A stretch of 64,000 bases of DNA, from assembly GCA_963800215.1 (NCBI GenBank), contig CAWCZY010000007.1:620001-684000 (forward strand), read 5' to 3'. The DNA comes from JAJPKK01 sp963800215. GTDB lineage: Bacteria; Pseudomonadota; Alphaproteobacteria; Rhizobiales; Xanthobacteraceae. The translations under genes and the position numbers were made by a program. Shown piece by piece: positions 29,435-38,792 of this stretch; the first letter of the stretch is position 1; every line of letters starts with the position of its first letter. Under the pieces are notes generated by a model that saw only the letters and a program-made list of their open reading frames with translations, did no database searches and was not told the DNA's origin.

Positions 29435-31330
29435 ATGGGCCAGAATCGCCATTTGTCGTGTTGGCTGCAATCGGGTCTCTTGGTTCTCGTTGCGGCGGGA
29501 ATCGATGCTTCGGTCCAGCGGACGCACGCACAACCGAGCCCGGCCATTACGGTCAATTCGTCGTTTCCGAGCGAACTCAATCCGCCCTTCAACGTCGGAC
29601 CGCCCTCGACCGGCGGCGCGCTGGCGGCGACGCCGGACCAGGCGGCCGCGTTTGCGTGGCAGGAATTCATCGCAGTGAATTGGCCGGCCGGTCCGCAGCA
29701 GAGCCAACCGGGCCAGCGCGACAAGCCGTCGACCATCTATAAGTTCGGCGATCCGACCTATTCCGGTCCGCTCGTGTGGGAGACATTCCGCGGCAAGGTC
29801 GAAATCTTTCCCGGCAATGTGAGCCTTTCCAACGTCGTCGGGCCGCCGGGGTATCCCGGAGCACCCGGCGACACTTCGTTCGGATACGACGCCGCGCCAC
29901 CGGTCTACAATTACAGCAAACCGGTGCTTCCCTGCAATCCGAGCCAGGCGAACGATACCACGCCGTGGATCAACCTCGACGAGACCGATCAGATCACGCT
30001 GGACAACATGTATGCGGGCGTGGTCGACCCCAACAGCTCTCTCGGAAACAGCTCGCCGCAGCTCATCCGCTTTCTCGCCAAGGCCAACCGGTCGCAATAC
30101 GTCTATGTGGTGGGGAACAGCTCCAAGACCGATCCGACGCAGCTATGGTGGGCGTCCATCCCCAAGTCCGTGGTCGACGCCACCAAGAATTACTTGGCGG
30201 CCAACATGGCGAGCCCGCCCGCCAACAACTCGGCGATGGTGAGCCTGCCTTACGGGACCACCGAGGCCAAAGCGGCGTGGCGCCCGCTCAATCCCTCCGA
30301 GCTGTCGTCCGGGCGATTCCATACGCAGACGGTGCGCTTTTATGAAACCAGCACCAATCCCTTCCCCTACTGCTATCGGGATGCTGTGTGGGGACTCGTG
30401 GCGCTGCACGTCATCCAGAAAACGCCTTCCGCGCCGTTCTTCGTGTACGCGACCTTCGAGCAGACCGACAACATCCTCACCGCCGCCGGCCAGCCGTTCG
30501 AGGATGCCAGCGGCAACGTCATCGCGCCGGCGCCGGCAGCGGCAACGAGGCCGCAGGTCTGCCTGGTCGACCCGAAACCCCCGAACGCGCCTCCGCCCGC
30601 GCAGGAAGTGACCAGCACGCTCGGCTCCGTCATCTTGACCGGGGACCCGGTCGCCTGCACGCCCATGCCGACGGCAAACTACTGCGGCGCGCCGGGCAGC
30701 CAATTGTATCTGCGCAACGTGGCGGTGCCGCCGCCCAACGGTGCAAACAGCGAGCCGAGCGCCGGAAACATCTGCATCAACAAGCGCGAGAACGCGATCC
30801 CGGACTACGTGGTAAGGGCCAACACCCAGGCCCACGCCGCGATCGCGGCCTATCTCCGGGAGAACAACATCACCTCCGCTCCATGGCTCTATTACAAGCT
30901 CGTCAACGTGCAGTACTACCCGTACGACAAGGTGATCGGCACGGCCACGCCGAACGGCTCACTCTACACCGCAAACCCGCCATACTCCGCGACCCACCCG
31001 GCGCCGTCGAGCTATTACCAGGCAAACATCGTCGTCGAGACCAACCGCTCGCTCCAGTTGTTCAGCGGCGGGCTTTCGCCGAACATCAGCACCGATTGGA
31101 ACGCCGACGGCACCCCGCACAAGAACACCTTCTACGGCGGTCATTCTTTCAACATGGGCGGCTGCATGGGCTGCCACGGCAGTCAGGGCCAGAATCCACT
31201 GGTGCCCTACGGTGCCGGCGATTTCAGCGTGATCATGGCACGGGGCACGGTCGCACATCCGGAAGTGCCGGCCCTGGGGACATCCAAAGGACTGACCGAA
31301 GTGCTGCGCAACCGAAGCCTGAGCAAATAG
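29435..31330 (+). CDS. Exported protein with one c-type haem motif
   Basis: 631 aa from the ATG at 29435 after CGGAGGAAGCCG. Signal peptide to about residue 33 (THAQPSPA). A long unassigned region holds FAWQEFIAVNWP, WETFRGKVEIF, EAKAAWRPL and WGLVALHVIQKTPSAPFF, which recur in uncharacterised proteobacterial cytochrome-like proteins. CMGCH near residue 575 is a single c-haem site, with possible distal Met residues following. Likely periplasmic redox protein. It is followed by a small gene at 31363. Confidence 0.72.
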   Translation: MGQNRHLSCWLQSGLLVLVAAGIDASVQRTHAQPSPAITVNSSFPSELNPPFNVGPPSTGGALAATPDQAAAFAWQEFIAVNWPAGPQQSQPGQRDKPSTIYKFGDPTYSGPLVWETFRGKVEIFPGNVSLSNVVGPPGYPGAPGDTSFGYDAAPPVYNYSKPVLPCNPSQANDTTPWINLDETDQITLDNMYAGVVDPNSSLGNSSPQLIRFLAKANRSQYVYVVGNSSKTDPTQLWWASIPKSVVDATKNYLAANMASPPANNSAMVSLPYGTTEAKAAWRPLNPSELSSGRFHTQTVRFYETSTNPFPYCYRDAVWGLVALHVIQKTPSAPFFVYATFEQTDNILTAAGQPFEDASGNVIAPAPAAATRPQVCLVDPKPPNAPPPAQEVTSTLGSVILTGDPVACTPMPTANYCGAPGSQLYLRNVAVPPPNGANSEPSAGNICINKRENAIPDYVVRANTQAHAAIAAYLRENNITSAPWLYYKLVNVQYYPYDKVIGTATPNGSLYTANPPYSATHPAPSSYYQANIVVETNRSLQLFSGGLSPNISTDWNADGTPHKNTFYGGHSFNMGGCMGCHGSQGQNPLVPYGAGDFSVIMARGTVAHPEVPALGTSKGLTEVLRNRSLSK

Positions 31331-31362
31331 CCGAGGCTGAAGCGATTGGGAAAGGTGGAATC

Positions 31363-31641
31363 ATGACCCACAATCACGCCTTCTTTGCCGCGATGAACTG
31401 CCCCACCAATGTGACCTGGACCAACGACATCCAGAAGATGTTCACCGCCCTCGACATCGCCCACATGAAGACCAAGGGCATCGATCTCAGCAACTATCAG
31501 AGCGTGATGATCAATGCGGTACCGATCTACACCCAGGTGTCGAACGGCTACATGCCGCCGCCGGGTTCGGGGGAACAAGCCTGGCCGCCGGATTGGATCA
31601 ACACGTTCGGTTGCTGGATCAAGCAGGGCTGCCCGCAATAG
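31363..31641 (+). CDS. Small hypothetical partner of the c-haem protein
   Basis: 92 aa, start at 31363 with AAAGGTGGAATC upstream, 32 bp after the preceding gene. Blocks W.NDIQKMFTALDIAHMK, YMPPPGSG, and WINTFGCWIKQGC resemble a haem-less module often found with exported oxidoreductases (DI..MF...D..HM; W....F..WI..GCP). No signal peptide is seen, so it may be cytoplasmic or use a partner for export. Last chromosomal gene before the tRNA. Confidence 0.6.
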   Translation: MTHNHAFFAAMNCPTNVTWTNDIQKMFTALDIAHMKTKGIDLSNYQSVMINAVPIYTQVSNGYMPPPGSGEQAWPPDWINTFGCWIKQGCPQ

Positions 31642-31742
31642 AGGTCCTACGAAGCGTCAAGCGCGCCATCGCGCTACTATCGAACAACACTATTCGGCGA
31701 GTAGAGGCAAACTCGCGCCAGCGAGAGAGCTGTCGGATCTGT

Positions 31743-31819
31743 TGGCGGTCCCGGCCTGACTCGAACAGGCGACCTTCGGTTTAGGAAATCGCTGCTCTAT
31801 CCGGCTGAGCTACGGGACC
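31743..31819 (-). tRNA. tRNA-Arg (anticodon CCT), reconstituted at the island junction
   Basis: 77 nt including an encoded CCA. Acceptor GGTCCCG/CGGGACC, D arm GCTC...GAGC and T arm GCCTG-TTCGAGT-CAGGC pair well. Anticodon loop TTCCTAA gives CCT (Arg, AGG codon). The anticodon stem is poor: GCGAT faces ACCGA, so two of five pairs fail, whereas the copy at 61490 has GCGGT. The 5' half is probably supplied by the integrated island. Confidence 0.8.
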
Positions 31820-31820
31820 G
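31777..31820. repeat. attL core, 44-bp direct repeat of the tRNA 5' half
   Basis: Matches 61490-61533 in 43 of 44 positions in the same orientation; the single difference is T/C in the anticodon stem. Adjacent to the recombinase gene, this is the left junction of the island. Confidence 0.85.
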
Positions 31821-31869
31821 TGTAGACATTTCAATAACTTAGAGGTTGACCAGCCTCCGGACTTTTGCC

Positions 31870-31891
31870 ATTTCCCACCCAATTCCCACCG
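31870..31891. promoter_or_regulatory. Putative recombinase arm-type sites, left end
   Basis: Two abutting 11-mers, ATTTCCCACCC and AATTCCCACCG, about 50 bp inside the core repeat. The same motif appears three times inside the right end. Function inferred from position. Confidence 0.55.
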
Positions 31892-31921
31892 GATGTTCCG
31901 GCAAGTGCCCTTTTTTAGCCC

Positions 31922-33112
31922 TTACCGCAGCCAAGCGTCCACCCGGAGAGCCGCATCGGATTGCATGTTGGGGATGTAGGCCGCGTAAACGCCGAGCGTG
32001 GTGGTCACGTTGGCATGCCCCGCGCGCTCGCTGACGACCTTGACGTGCACGCCATCCATCAGCAGGTGGCTGATGTGGGTGTGCCGCAGCCCATGTAGGG
32101 TGATCGGCTTCACCTTGACAGCCGCAACCAGCCGGCCGAACGCCTTGGTGAGGCTGTCAGCGTCAATCGGTTGCCCGTCGGGCCGCGCGAACACGAGCCC
32201 GTTGCGGTCGCGACCAAGGCCAAGCCGGAACCGTTCTTCAAGTTGGGCCGTCAGATGCTCGCGCACAGCGTCGACCGTCATCGCCGGCAGGCTGATCGTT
32301 CGTCGGCTCGTCCGTGTCTTGGGCGACTTGAACCGGAACTCGCCCTTGATCCGTTCAAGCGACTGGTTGACCGTCAGTGTCGCCGCCTTGAGGTCGATAT
32401 CAGACCAGCGCAGCGCCAGGAGTTCGCCGCGTCGGACGCCGGTTGTCGCCGCCACGAGGACCGGGACATAGAGGTCGGTTCCGTTCGCGGCCCGGATCAG
32501 AGCCTTGATCTCATTCTTGTCGAGGATTTTGATCTCGCGGGACGGTGGGCGCGGCGGCTTTACCGGCTTGGCTGGATTTCTTGACAGAACGCCAAGGCGG
32601 ACGGCATGGGTGAGCGCCTCGGAAAGCACGCGATGGACATGCAACACAGTCTGTGGCGAAAGCCCGCGCTTCTCGTCGACCGACGCCCCGTCTTCGCGTT
32701 CCACCTTTCGACCGGCTCGTGGTTTGACCCACCCCTCACGTAGAAGGTCGGCCTCAAACGCCTCGATATGAACCGGGGTCAGCTTGCGCATCGGCACATG
32801 GCCGAGCCTCGGAATGATGTTCTTCTCGACAATCCCGCGATACCGCGCCGCGGTTTTGCTCCCGACCCGGCGCTCAGCATCCGCTTCGAGCCAGTGCCGC
32901 AGATACTGCGCCACCGTCATCTTGGTCGGATCGACATAGCTGCCGTCGTTCCGCTGCGCGAGCAGGCGTGTCAGTTCCTGCTGGGCTTGCCGTTTGGTGC
33001 CGCGGAACGTGACGTACTTGGTGACCCGCCGCCCGGTGAGGGGATCGCGGCCAAAGTCGAATTTGATCTCCCATGAACCTTCGCCCTGCGGGCGGATGTG
33101 CCCTTGTGACAT
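31922..33112 (-). CDS. int: Site-specific tyrosine recombinase / integrase
   Basis: 396 aa. N-terminal arm-binding domain (about 1-60), core-binding SAM-like domain (about 64-180), catalytic domain with Arg227 (TGVRRGELLALRW), Lys265, His340-x-x-Arg343 (HGLRHTH), His366 (GHANVTTTLGVY) and nucleophile Tyr376. Transcribed towards the tRNA. It should catalyse integration and, with the excisionase, excision of the island. Confidence 0.93.
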   Translation of the reverse strand: MSQGHIRPQGEGSWEIKFDFGRDPLTGRRVTKYVTFRGTKRQAQQELTRLLAQRNDGSYVDPTKMTVAQYLRHWLEADAERRVGSKTAARYRGIVEKNIIPRLGHVPMRKLTPVHIEAFEADLLREGWVKPRAGRKVEREDGASVDEKRGLSPQTVLHVHRVLSEALTHAVRLGVLSRNPAKPVKPPRPPSREIKILDKNEIKALIRAANGTDLYVPVLVAATTGVRRGELLALRWSDIDLKAATLTVNQSLERIKGEFRFKSPKTRTSRRTISLPAMTVDAVREHLTAQLEERFRLGLGRDRNGLVFARPDGQPIDADSLTKAFGRLVAAVKVKPITLHGLRHTHISHLLMDGVHVKVVSERAGHANVTTTLGVYAAYIPNMQSDAALRVDAWLR

Positions 33113-33118
33113 GGCGAC

Positions 33119-33562
33119 CTAGCCTTTCGATCGAAGCTGAATGAGTTCGTTGGTGTTGGATGCAAGAACGCCCTGCGCAAGTGCTTTGCCGATAGTCTCG
33201 GGGGCCGCATCCTCGCCATACCGACTTTTGAGATTGGATGAGGTTCCTGGCTCTGGGTCGACGCGCGGGATATGCGAGAGCAGCTCGTTTATCGCAGTCT
33301 TGAACACGGCGAAGGCAAACGGATCGGCCCACCACTGTGCGTCAGTTGAAAGACTTTGCGCGATCTTTCTGACCAGATCGAGCAGCACGCCCGTGTGTTC
33401 GTCCATTGGCTCGCGCAGGGAGAACTCGAGCCGCCGACGGATTTCTTCACTCATTTTCCCGTCCGGAGCAGCGTCTTTTAATCGTCGATGCATGTCGCGC
33501 GGCAGCCACAGCGCGGTCTGGATCATGTCCTTGGTTTCGCGGCCGGATTTTGGTTTTCGCAT
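33119..33562 (-). CDS. Arc-like ribbon-helix-helix protein
   Basis: 147 aa from the ATG at 33562; the frame extends 13 codons upstream without a ribosome site. The block MIQTALWLPRDMHRRLKDAA followed by SEEIRRRLEFSL has the strand-helix-helix layout of Arc/MetJ DNA-binding proteins. The C-terminal 80 residues are unassigned. It lies 6 bp upstream of int on the same strand, so it may regulate integrase expression. Confidence 0.65.
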   Translation of the reverse strand: MRKPKSGRETKDMIQTALWLPRDMHRRLKDAAPDGKMSEEIRRRLEFSLREPMDEHTGVLLDLVRKIAQSLSTDAQWWADPFAFAVFKTAINELLSHIPRVDPEPGTSSNLKSRYGEDAAPETIGKALAQGVLASNTNELIQLRSKG

Positions 33563-33783
33563 GTTGGTCTCATCAGCGCAGCGTGCATCCATCGCGTACA
33601 ATTGCCCATTCTATCCCAAATGTCAACTCCCAATAGAAATATCAACGACCTCTCAACATACTGTTATAGCACACGTTATTTTGCGCTTTAACCATACGAA
33701 AACGTACGCTTCATGTACGCTTGAAACCACTTGAGCACGCCCCACATAGGGCACAACCGCAACGGACAAAAGAGGTCACAACA

Positions 33784-34083
33784 ATGCATCGGACATCTAC
33801 AGCGATAGGGCTCACGGACCGCGTCCGGACCCTGAACGAGACAGCATCCATCCTCCGGATTTCACGAGGGTCGGCCTATGAGGCGGCGCGCCGGGGGGAA
33901 ATCCCCACCATTCGGATTGGCCGTCGCCTGCTTGTGCCCTCAGAAGCGCTCGAAAAGATGCTTTCGGGCAACCATGAGCCTGAGCGAGCCCAACCAGCAG
34001 ATCGTCGGAGCGCCCACCGCGCGACGGTTTCGGGCGAGCCTCGCTCGCGAACACGACCCCATGTGAAGAGTGTGCCGCTATGA
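33784..34083 (+). CDS. Excisionase / helix-turn-helix protein
   Basis: 99 aa from the ATG at 33784 (AGAGGTCACAACA upstream). Residues 14-58 (LNETASILRISRGSAYEAAR then GEIPTIRIGRRLLVPSEALE) are a MerR-like winged HTH of the excisionase type. The tail is basic and disordered. ATGA overlap with the next gene gives translational coupling. Confidence 0.75.
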   Translation: MHRTSTAIGLTDRVRTLNETASILRISRGSAYEAARRGEIPTIRIGRRLLVPSEALEKMLSGNHEPERAQPADRRSAHRATVSGEPRSRTRPHVKSVPL

Positions 34084-37000
34084 GTATGATCCAAACGACT
34101 TCGGCGTTGTCGGCCAACGCTACCCGCATCGAAACAAGCCTTGATGCTGCGCTTGATGCGAAAAGGCCCCAGGCGGACCCTACAAATTGGCCAACAGGCG
34201 AACAGACGCCAGCTCAGAGCGCCGAGCGAGGCCCCGGTTGCTCACCGGTAGAGCTCACTCTCGTCAAGAAAACGGACGGCCCTTGCACGAAGCGGATTTC
34301 TCTGGAGGGAGGTAAAGTCGTTTCCGATGGGTCCGCTTGCGCCATCTGGGATGGAACTGCAAAGCGGCTGCCGATCAAGCCTTTTCAGGGACAATCGGCC
34401 ACTAAAATTTTTGCCTCGATCCTAACCCGCGTCGGGGAAGATAAGGCGATTTGCCTCGGCCGCCTGATCTCCGAGGTGGCTGACAAGGTACCTTTGGTGA
34501 CCGAAAAACGGCGCCGCCAAAGTGCGAAGAAAGATGCGATATCGCGGACGCAAGAATACTTACGTTTTGTTGAAGGTGAGCCGGCTTTTATGCTGATCGA
34601 CTTTGATCGAAAAGGCATGCCGCAAGATATAGCCGCTCGCGTGGATGCCGCTGGTGGCGCCTGGAACGCGCTAGTTGGTGCTGTGCCCGAGCTTGCACAT
34701 GCGGCGCGCGTGAGCCGAGCTTCCACCAGCGCGGGTATCTATAACTCGCAGACTGGGCAAACCTATCCTGGCTCAGGCGGGGAACACCATTACATTCTGG
34801 TAGCAGATGGGAGTGACATACCTCGCGCCCTGCAAGACCTACATGATCGTGCATGGCTTGCCGGCTTAGGTTGGTACATGGTCGGCGCGGCCGGGCAGCT
34901 GCTCGAACGATCAATCGTAGATAAGACCGTCGGCTCGCCCGAACGGCTTGTTTTCGAGGGGAACCCCATTACCGTACCTCCACTTCTACAAGATATGTCC
35001 AAACGAGTGCCCCTGGTCAGCGATGGCATTGCAATTGACACGGATACTGTGATCCCGCTGCTGACCGAGGCGGAACGCTCTACCGTAAATGCATTAAAGG
35101 CCGCAGCCAAAGACCACTTGCGTCCGGAAGCTACGCGGGTCCGTGACAATGCTGACCGTGCGCTGGCCAACGAGATGTCTGCGCGGGACGGCATTCACTT
35201 TGACACCGCACTTCGGCGTATCCGCGCCCGTCACAAAGGGGTTCTTCTCCCACCTATCGTACTGGAGTTCGACGACAGCTCAATTGGTCAGGTAACGGTA
35301 GGTCAGCTGCTTGCCGATCCGGACCGCTTTCTCGGGGAGACCCTGGCGGACCCACTCGAAGGGGTCTCATATGGTCGCTGCAAAGCAAAAGTCATGCAAG
35401 GAGATGATGGCCAATTGATTATCCACTCGTTTGCGCATGGCGGAGCGGTTTATCGCCTGCTGCTGGATGCGCCATCTCTGGAGGAACTCATTAACTCTTC
35501 ACCGGAACAGTCCGCCGTGGATGTTTTGACAGCAAACCTGCATCGCGCTGAGTTGGCGCCCGACGAGGTTGACCGACTTCGTCAGCATGTTGCTCACCGC
35601 GCGAACGTCGGGTTGCGGGCCGTCAACAGCCGCATAAAGAGCGAAGACCAGGAACGGACGCAAGCAAACGCGGAACGTGCTGCGGCTGCGATGCCAATCG
35701 ACCCGCGCATCACGTTTCCTGCTCCCGCAGAAGACGCGGAATTGACCCCCGTCGTTTCCAAAATTGATGAAATCCTCTCACAAGTGAACGATCCCGAGCC
35801 GCCGATGCGCACCGCATCTGGGACTTTGTGCGAAGTGCGGGAACGGCCCGCTCTCGGCCTTCATCTACTTATGCCGGAAGGCGACCAACCCATTCCGCCT
35901 GATCAGCTTCTGCCGGCTCCCGCAGAGCCGCTTATTTCCGAGCTTGATCTAGACCAGACGACTATGACTATCGAGAAATTTATACGTTATACGCGAGAAA
36001 AACCTCACCCCCGAGCCGTCCGGCTTCCTACGCCTTTTGTTCACGCATTTCACTCGTATGCGGGAAGCGCACTTCCGCGGGTCGCCGGTGTGGTGACTTC
36101 TCCGCTTGTCAATGAGCACGGGCTGCTCGCAACGAACGGTTTAGATCGAAAGCTGGAAATGGTATTTCGCATCCCCCAAGAAATCCGCGAATTGGTTCCC
36201 AACGTCACGGAGGTATCGGACATACAAGCACAGTACGCTTACCGGTTCCTTGCAGACGAGTGGCTGTGTGACGTTCAGACAAGCGAGGAGGGCAAGGCCA
36301 TAATTATTGTCTCGGCACTCACGCTGATAGAGCGTGTTTTGCTTCCGGAACGACCAGCTTTCTTTGTGACGGCGGGGCAACGCGGGGGCGGCAAAACGAC
36401 CTCGATTAATATGATTAGTACTGCCGTGTTCGGGCGGCGGGCATCGGCTGCATCCTGGTCGGACAACGTCGAGGAACGCCGAAAGTCAATACTCTCCTAC
36501 CTGCGCGATGGCCCGGCCATGATCGCGTGGGATAACTTGACCCGCGGAGCTAATATATCTTGTCCGGTATTAGAGCGAGCTCTTACCTCGCCAACCATCA
36601 CAGATCGTTTGCTCGGAGTATCAGAACAGATCACGGCGTCGAGCACCACGGTCCACTTTCTTACAGGAAACAACATTCTCCCTAGTGGCGATATGTCCTC
36701 TCGCTCCTTCGTGATCCGTATTGAGGTTGATCGACCTGATCCCGAGAACCGCGTTTTCAAGCACTCCAATCCGATTGAATGGACCCAGGAGCATCGCGCG
36801 GAGATCTTACGTGCGCTCTACACTATTTTGGTGTGGAACCCGATGCTGCATATGGCCCCTGACGTTCGACCAATACGTACCCGATTTCGGCGCTGGTGGA
36901 CCTTATGCGCTTATCCGGTCGTTTGCTTGTCGGCGGTCAAGCTCGATGAAATCCTCAGCGCGCGCGAGAGCGAGGATGCTGAGGTGACCGGTATGGCTGC

Positions 37001-37304
37001 CCTCTTGTCCGGGCTCTTGGGCACGTTTGGCACGGGCGACTTCACCGCGGCACAACTTTTGCATCTAGCACACAACCTTCCCTCGTCGGAACACGCAAGC
37101 GAATGGATCTTGCCTGTTCAGGCGGCACTTGAGGAAGCAACCGGGAAGCCATTTGCTGGTTCGTTCGAGGCCCGAACAGTTGGCAAGAAACTCCAAATCG
37201 TAGTCGGACGGCCCGTTCAGATTGGAGCCGACATTATTGTCCTGCACCGGGTCTCCGACAGCAAAGCTGGGAACCGTTATCGTGTGGCCAAGACCTCACA
37301 GTAG
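34080..37304 (+). CDS. Large replication-type protein: primase-like N-terminus and P-loop ATPase
   Basis: 1074 aa. An acidic hhhDxD block AFMLIDFDRKGMP near residues 170-176 and GGEHHYILV near 240 resemble prim-pol-type motifs; this reading is tentative. The C-terminal third has Walker A AGQRGGGKTTSIN near residue 765, a Walker B-like PAMIAWDN, then sensor-like HFLTGNNI. Together this resembles primase-helicase replicators of plasmids and integrative elements. It starts in a TGA/ATG overlap with the excisionase-like gene and ends at the iteron-like region. Base composition is poorer in G+C than the flanking chromosome. Confidence 0.6.
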   Translation: MSMIQTTSALSANATRIETSLDAALDAKRPQADPTNWPTGEQTPAQSAERGPGCSPVELTLVKKTDGPCTKRISLEGGKVVSDGSACAIWDGTAKRLPIKPFQGQSATKIFASILTRVGEDKAICLGRLISEVADKVPLVTEKRRRQSAKKDAISRTQEYLRFVEGEPAFMLIDFDRKGMPQDIAARVDAAGGAWNALVGAVPELAHAARVSRASTSAGIYNSQTGQTYPGSGGEHHYILVADGSDIPRALQDLHDRAWLAGLGWYMVGAAGQLLERSIVDKTVGSPERLVFEGNPITVPPLLQDMSKRVPLVSDGIAIDTDTVIPLLTEAERSTVNALKAAAKDHLRPEATRVRDNADRALANEMSARDGIHFDTALRRIRARHKGVLLPPIVLEFDDSSIGQVTVGQLLADPDRFLGETLADPLEGVSYGRCKAKVMQGDDGQLIIHSFAHGGAVYRLLLDAPSLEELINSSPEQSAVDVLTANLHRAELAPDEVDRLRQHVAHRANVGLRAVNSRIKSEDQERTQANAERAAAAMPIDPRITFPAPAEDAELTPVVSKIDEILSQVNDPEPPMRTASGTLCEVRERPALGLHLLMPEGDQPIPPDQLLPAPAEPLISELDLDQTTMTIEKFIRYTREKPHPRAVRLPTPFVHAFHSYAGSALPRVAGVVTSPLVNEHGLLATNGLDRKLEMVFRIPQEIRELVPNVTEVSDIQAQYAYRFLADEWLCDVQTSEEGKAIIIVSALTLIERVLLPERPAFFVTAGQRGGGKTTSINMISTAVFGRRASAASWSDNVEERRKSILSYLRDGPAMIAWDNLTRGANISCPVLERALTSPTITDRLLGVSEQITASSTTVHFLTGNNILPSGDMSSRSFVIRIEVDRPDPENRVFKHSNPIEWTQEHRAEILRALYTILVWNPMLHMAPDVRPIRTRFRRWWTLCAYPVVCLSAVKLDEILSARESEDAEVTGMAALLSGLLGTFGTGDFTAAQLLHLAHNLPSSEHASEWILPVQAALEEATGKPFAGSFEARTVGKKLQIVVGRPVQIGADIIVLHRVSDSKAGNRYRVAKTSQ

Positions 37305-37432
37305 GGGAAAGTGGGGAATGCGGGGAATGTTTTGGGCCTCTCGCCCTGACGCTGTAAGTATTTTCGCTGATGGAAATTAAGTTAACTCAGGACTTCATGG
37401 CGGAAACTTTCCCAACTTTCCCCACTTTCCCC
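37304..37432. repeat. Iteron-like region, candidate replication origin
   Basis: GGGGAAAGTGGGGAA at 37304-37318 is a perfect inverted copy of 37418-37432. Next to the right arm lie three 9-bp tandem units, AACTTTCCC, AACTTTCCC and CACTTTCCC (37405-37431). The location directly after the primase/ATPase gene suits an origin for that protein. Inference from position and symmetry. Confidence 0.5.
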
Positions 37433-38118
37433 CTGGGCACGGCTCGTAAACGGTCAAAAGGTCGCAGGGGCGAAGGCATCCGTTCGGCCGGGAAGGCACG
37501 CGCGGCTCGTTAACCATCACACGACCGCACCATCGGTATCCCCGAAGAACATTCCGTTCGACCGTGACCGGAGCCCTGCGGGAGACGGGTCCGACGGGGT
37601 CGACCTTCCATATTCCGCAGTTTTTCAGCCGCCCTCCTGCCCACCCGCCGTTTATTAACGCGGTGTAATCAAATGAATAGTCAAAACGCGCCGAGACAGA
37701 TCGCGTTCCGCGCAGGGGGCGTCACCGATGCTCTACGGGGCGCCTACCGCTGCCGCACAAGCAATCCGGCTCAGGCCATGTAAAACGGTGACAACTCTCA
37801 AGCGGTCTCGCAGACACGTTTTCCACCGTTGTAGCCCTTCCCAGTCCGTTGGCCGCAAGGCCACGTCTCGCCGAAAAACGCATGTGCGGCCTCCCTACAA
37901 GGCTGACCCCGTCAGCTACGAACTATCCGGCCCAAGGCGAGGAGGCTCGGCGGCGGCGCGACAGCGACGAAATGAGGGGTACGTGATCTCGTTCGCGAGC
38001 CATCCGCCAGCCAAATCGCGAGAGGCACGAATTGGTTAAACCTTGGTTAAACCCCTCATCGTATAAATCTCCTCACACATGAAGCGGGGCATCGTGCCGC
38101 GCAGCACTGGAGGCGGAA
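37433..38118. other. Non-coding stretch after the iteron-like region
   Basis: No convincing gene; a 103-codon ORF at 37728 lacks a ribosome site and has a composition like noise. GGTTAAACC occurs twice in direct repeat at 38034-38052, about 65 bp before the next gene, perhaps a promoter element. Confidence 0.4.
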
Positions 38119-38766
38119 ATGATAACTATGGAATTTTACGAACAACAGCTGGATCTTCTTCGCAAGCGAGGCAACGGTGCCTCACAGCACTCCCAGCGGG
38201 GGGCGAAAATGCAAAGTATGACGTTTTACGAACAGGAGGTTGATCGCCTTTTTCGCGAACTGCGGGACCCCCCAGGCACTCTCTGCGACTGGCCGGTAAT
38301 CGGGGGAGGTTTCGTGAAGGGTGAAGACGATACAACGCAAATGCGGCGGTACATCGCTCGGGCGCTACGGGCTCGCGACTGGTTCATCGACCACGGTCCG
38401 TCCGACGCCCCGCCACTCCCTCTGGGATCCCGTGAGATTTGTGACATGAAATATCGGCCTGCCCCCAACACCGCCCTCAATCACATTGTCGCCCGCTACG
38501 CGGTGTCGCTGGGAGGCCAAAACTGGGATTTCAATCTCCATCCTGGTTTCGACGACTTCGCTCGGGGCCTTATGACCGCGAAGAATGCGCCTGACTTCGT
38601 CATCAAAGACGAAGGGATGCTCCGACGCTACCCACCTCACCGACTGCAGGGGTTTACACCCTATCTTACGTGGCAACCGCCTGAGCAGTATGCCCGCACG
38701 ATGGAGGGCTACCGAAAGAGCGAGGCTCGCTGGGCTCGTGCTCATGAAGCCTCGACTTCGGCGTGA
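38119..38766 (+). CDS. Hypothetical island protein with duplicated start region
   Basis: 215 aa from 38119; an internal ATG at 38218 starts a 182-aa form. The two starts come from an imperfect tandem duplication: both are followed by M.FYEQ..D.L and each has its own purine-rich site (GGAGGCGGAA, GGGGGGCGAAA). The remainder (NWDFNLHPGFDDF, TPYLTWQPPEQYARTM) is not recognised. Confidence 0.6.
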   Translation: MITMEFYEQQLDLLRKRGNGASQHSQRGAKMQSMTFYEQEVDRLFRELRDPPGTLCDWPVIGGGFVKGEDDTTQMRRYIARALRARDWFIDHGPSDAPPLPLGSREICDMKYRPAPNTALNHIVARYAVSLGGQNWDFNLHPGFDDFARGLMTAKNAPDFVIKDEGMLRRYPPHRLQGFTPYLTWQPPEQYARTMEGYRKSEARWARAHEASTSA

Positions 38767-38792
38767 GCTGCGGGCGACAGAGGCCGATCATC

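Noticed and set aside
37304..37432. CRISPR-like array
   Set aside because: Only three 9-bp units with no spacers; better described as iteron-like. No cas genes occur anywhere in the window.
37728..38039. 103-aa ORF in the region after the iteron-like repeats
   Set aside because: No ribosome site and no recognisable composition; treated as non-coding.
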